A stretch of 6,096 nucleotides of DNA from Oscillospiraceae bacterium (GTDB taxonomy: Bacteria; Bacillota; Clostridia; Oscillospirales; Oscillospiraceae): NCBI GenBank assembly GCA_021199595.1, contig JAJQHT010000067.1, positions 1 to 6,096 on the forward strand. The letters run 5' to 3'. This document shows positions 5,235 to 6,096 of the stretch, one piece after another (positions within the stretch are counted from its first letter, which is position 1; every line of letters begins with the position of its first letter). Under the pieces are notes generated by a model. The model worked only from the letters and a program-made list of their open reading frames with translations, did not search any database and was not told the origin of the DNA. The translations under genes and the position numbers were made by a program.

Positions 5235-6014
5235 GTGTGGAAATATTTTGGCGTTTTTTTGAACATCGTGACCGTCCTGCTGGGCGGGAGCATCGGCCTT
5301 TGCCTGCGTCGGCGGGGCGCGAAGCCGAAGCCGGCCCCGGCGGGCCTGCCGGAACGCGAGAAGCTGACGGATTCCATGATGGCCTGCCTGGGCCTTTGCA
5401 CCATTTTCGCCGGGGCCTCCGGGCTGGTGGGCATAGAGAGCGGAACCCAGGCGCTGATCACTGTGGCTTCCCTGGTGGGCGGGTATCTCATCGGCTGGCT
5501 CCTGCGCCTGGATGACCGGGTGAACCAGCTGGGCGACAGACTGGTGACCCGCTTCGGCGGCGGAGACAGCGCAGGCAGCCCGGCGGAGGGCTTTGTAACC
5601 GCCTGTATGCTGTTTTGCATCGGCTCCATGACCGTCCTCGGCTCGTTTGAGAGCGCGGCGAACCCGGCGGGCGCGCTGCAGCTCGACTGCCACACCACGC
5701 TTCTGATAAAGTCCCTGATGGACTTTGTCTCTTCCACCTGTCTTGCGGCCACCTTCGGCGCGTCGGTGCTGCTGTCCGCCGGATTTATCCTGCTGGTAGA
5801 GGGAGCGCTGGTCACCCTGGCCTCCGCCATTCAGCCCTTTCTCGAATCCATTGGCGCCATGCCTGTCATCGACTGCGTGGGGGCGCTGATTTTGCTGGCC
5901 ATTGCTATGAACCTGCTGGGGATAAAAAAGCTGAAAACTGTGGACTATCTCCCCGCCCTGTTTTTGCCCATCCTGGTCTGCTGGGTGCTGACCATGTGCG
6001 GCGTCGCCATATAA
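5235..6014 (+). CDS. DUF554 family integral membrane protein (YdfK/YqgA-like)
   Basis: The 259-residue protein has the typical DUF554 plan: an N-terminal segment with LNIVTVLLGGSIGLCLRRR (9-27), a second and third helix (about 48-66 and 72-90) ending in GGYLIGWLLRLDDRVNQLGD (82-101), then the family's central block EGFVTACMLFCIGSMTVLGSF (118-138), LLIKSLMDFVSSTCLAATFGASVLLSA (156-182), and C-terminal helices around 209-229 and 237-256 with LLGIKKLKTVDYLPALF. About seven membrane segments are expected. The family's function is not established; transport has been suggested from its hydrophobic character. The GTG at 5235 is the first start codon after an in-frame TGA at 5229; AGGGAG (5218-5223) lies 11 bases before it, a rather long spacing. 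It is divergent from the leucine operon and shares a promoter element with it. No terminator is visible downstream. Confidence 0.9.
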   Translation: MWKYFGVFLNIVTVLLGGSIGLCLRRRGAKPKPAPAGLPEREKLTDSMMACLGLCTIFAGASGLVGIESGTQALITVASLVGGYLIGWLLRLDDRVNQLGDRLVTRFGGGDSAGSPAEGFVTACMLFCIGSMTVLGSFESAANPAGALQLDCHTTLLIKSLMDFVSSTCLAATFGASVLLSAGFILLVEGALVTLASAIQPFLESIGAMPVIDCVGALILLAIAMNLLGIKKLKTVDYLPALFLPILVCWVLTMCGVAI

Positions 6015-6034
6015 GGTCTTACATACAATGGGTA

Positions 6035-6063
6035 TTGACAATGCCTGTATCTCATGGTAATAT
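6035..6063 (+). promoter_or_regulatory. Promoter for a gene beyond the right edge
   Basis: TTGACA (6035-6040) is followed after 17 bases by TAATAT (6058-6063), with TG one base before it as an extended -10. The -35 is perfect and the -10 matches 4 of 6. The predicted start is near 6070, inside the adjacent inverted repeat. The gene it serves is not in the window. Confidence 0.65.
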
Positions 6064-6077
6064 TAACATCTGTTAAT
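6062..6077. promoter_or_regulatory. Inverted repeat over the start site: probable operator
   Basis: ATTAACATCTGTTAAT is a perfect 7-bp inverted repeat around a TC centre. It begins at the last bases of the -10 and covers the predicted start, the classic place for a repressor to act. As RNA the stem would be weak and its loop only two bases, so a DNA-binding dimer is the better reading. The regulator cannot be named from the site. Confidence 0.5.
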
Positions 6078-6096
6078 TTATATGGCACGGTTTAGG

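Noticed and set aside
5138..6041. Long minus-strand open frames opposite the DUF554 gene
   Set aside because: They are shadows of a GC-rich gene whose plus-strand product is a clear DUF554 protein; the minus translations are rich in Gln, Arg, Gly and Ser without motifs.
1..6096. Mobile element, CRISPR array, tRNA or rRNA
   Set aside because: No spaced direct repeats, transposase motifs, terminal inverted repeats around a gene, or tRNA-like cloverleaf were seen on either strand.

Overview
The window carries a leucine-biosynthesis operon on the minus strand, a divergent membrane-protein gene on the plus strand, and a dense regulatory region between them. GC-rich coding sequence, AT-rich promoters of the sigma-A type, strong AGGAGG-like ribosome binding sites, a short clostridial/archaeal-type LeuC/LeuD pair and a DUF554 protein together suggest a GC-rich Firmicute of the gut Oscillospiraceae/Ruminococcaceae kind. 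That placement is an inference from composition and protein style.

Minus strand, in order of transcription (right to left): a promoter at about 5031-5003, a leader with a 38-codon ORF very rich in Val/Leu/Ile (4966-4850), an intrinsic terminator (4813-4773), then leuA (4720-3185), leuC (3180-1921), leuD (1906-1409), leuB (1394-321) and the first 92 codons of ilvB (277 to the window edge). The gaps are 4, 14, 14 and 43 bases, so this is one transcription unit, leuACDB-ilvB. LeuA makes 2-isopropylmalate from 2-ketoisovalerate and acetyl-CoA. LeuCD isomerises it and LeuB oxidises it to 2-ketoisocaproate. IlvB makes the acetohydroxy acids from which 2-ketoisovalerate itself is derived. A peptide full of branched-chain residues followed by a terminator just ahead of leuA is the layout of ribosome-mediated transcription attenuation; no T-box sequence is visible.

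Plus strand: an extended -10 promoter (about 5101-5109), a short untranslated leader with two palindromes, a 17-codon upstream ORF (5178-5231) and a GTG-started DUF554 integral membrane protein (5235-6014). The last 80 bases hold a good promoter whose start region is covered by a 16-base perfect inverted repeat, probably the operator of a gene beyond the window.

Most worth a second look: the leuA leader attenuator; a nearly identical 16/17-base element placed in mirror image over the -10 regions of both divergent promoters, which suggests the DUF554 gene and the leucine operon share a regulator; mini-ORFs directly abutting or overlapping the starts of ilvB and the DUF554 gene; and a LeuB in which the usual NAD-selecting Asp is Arg.
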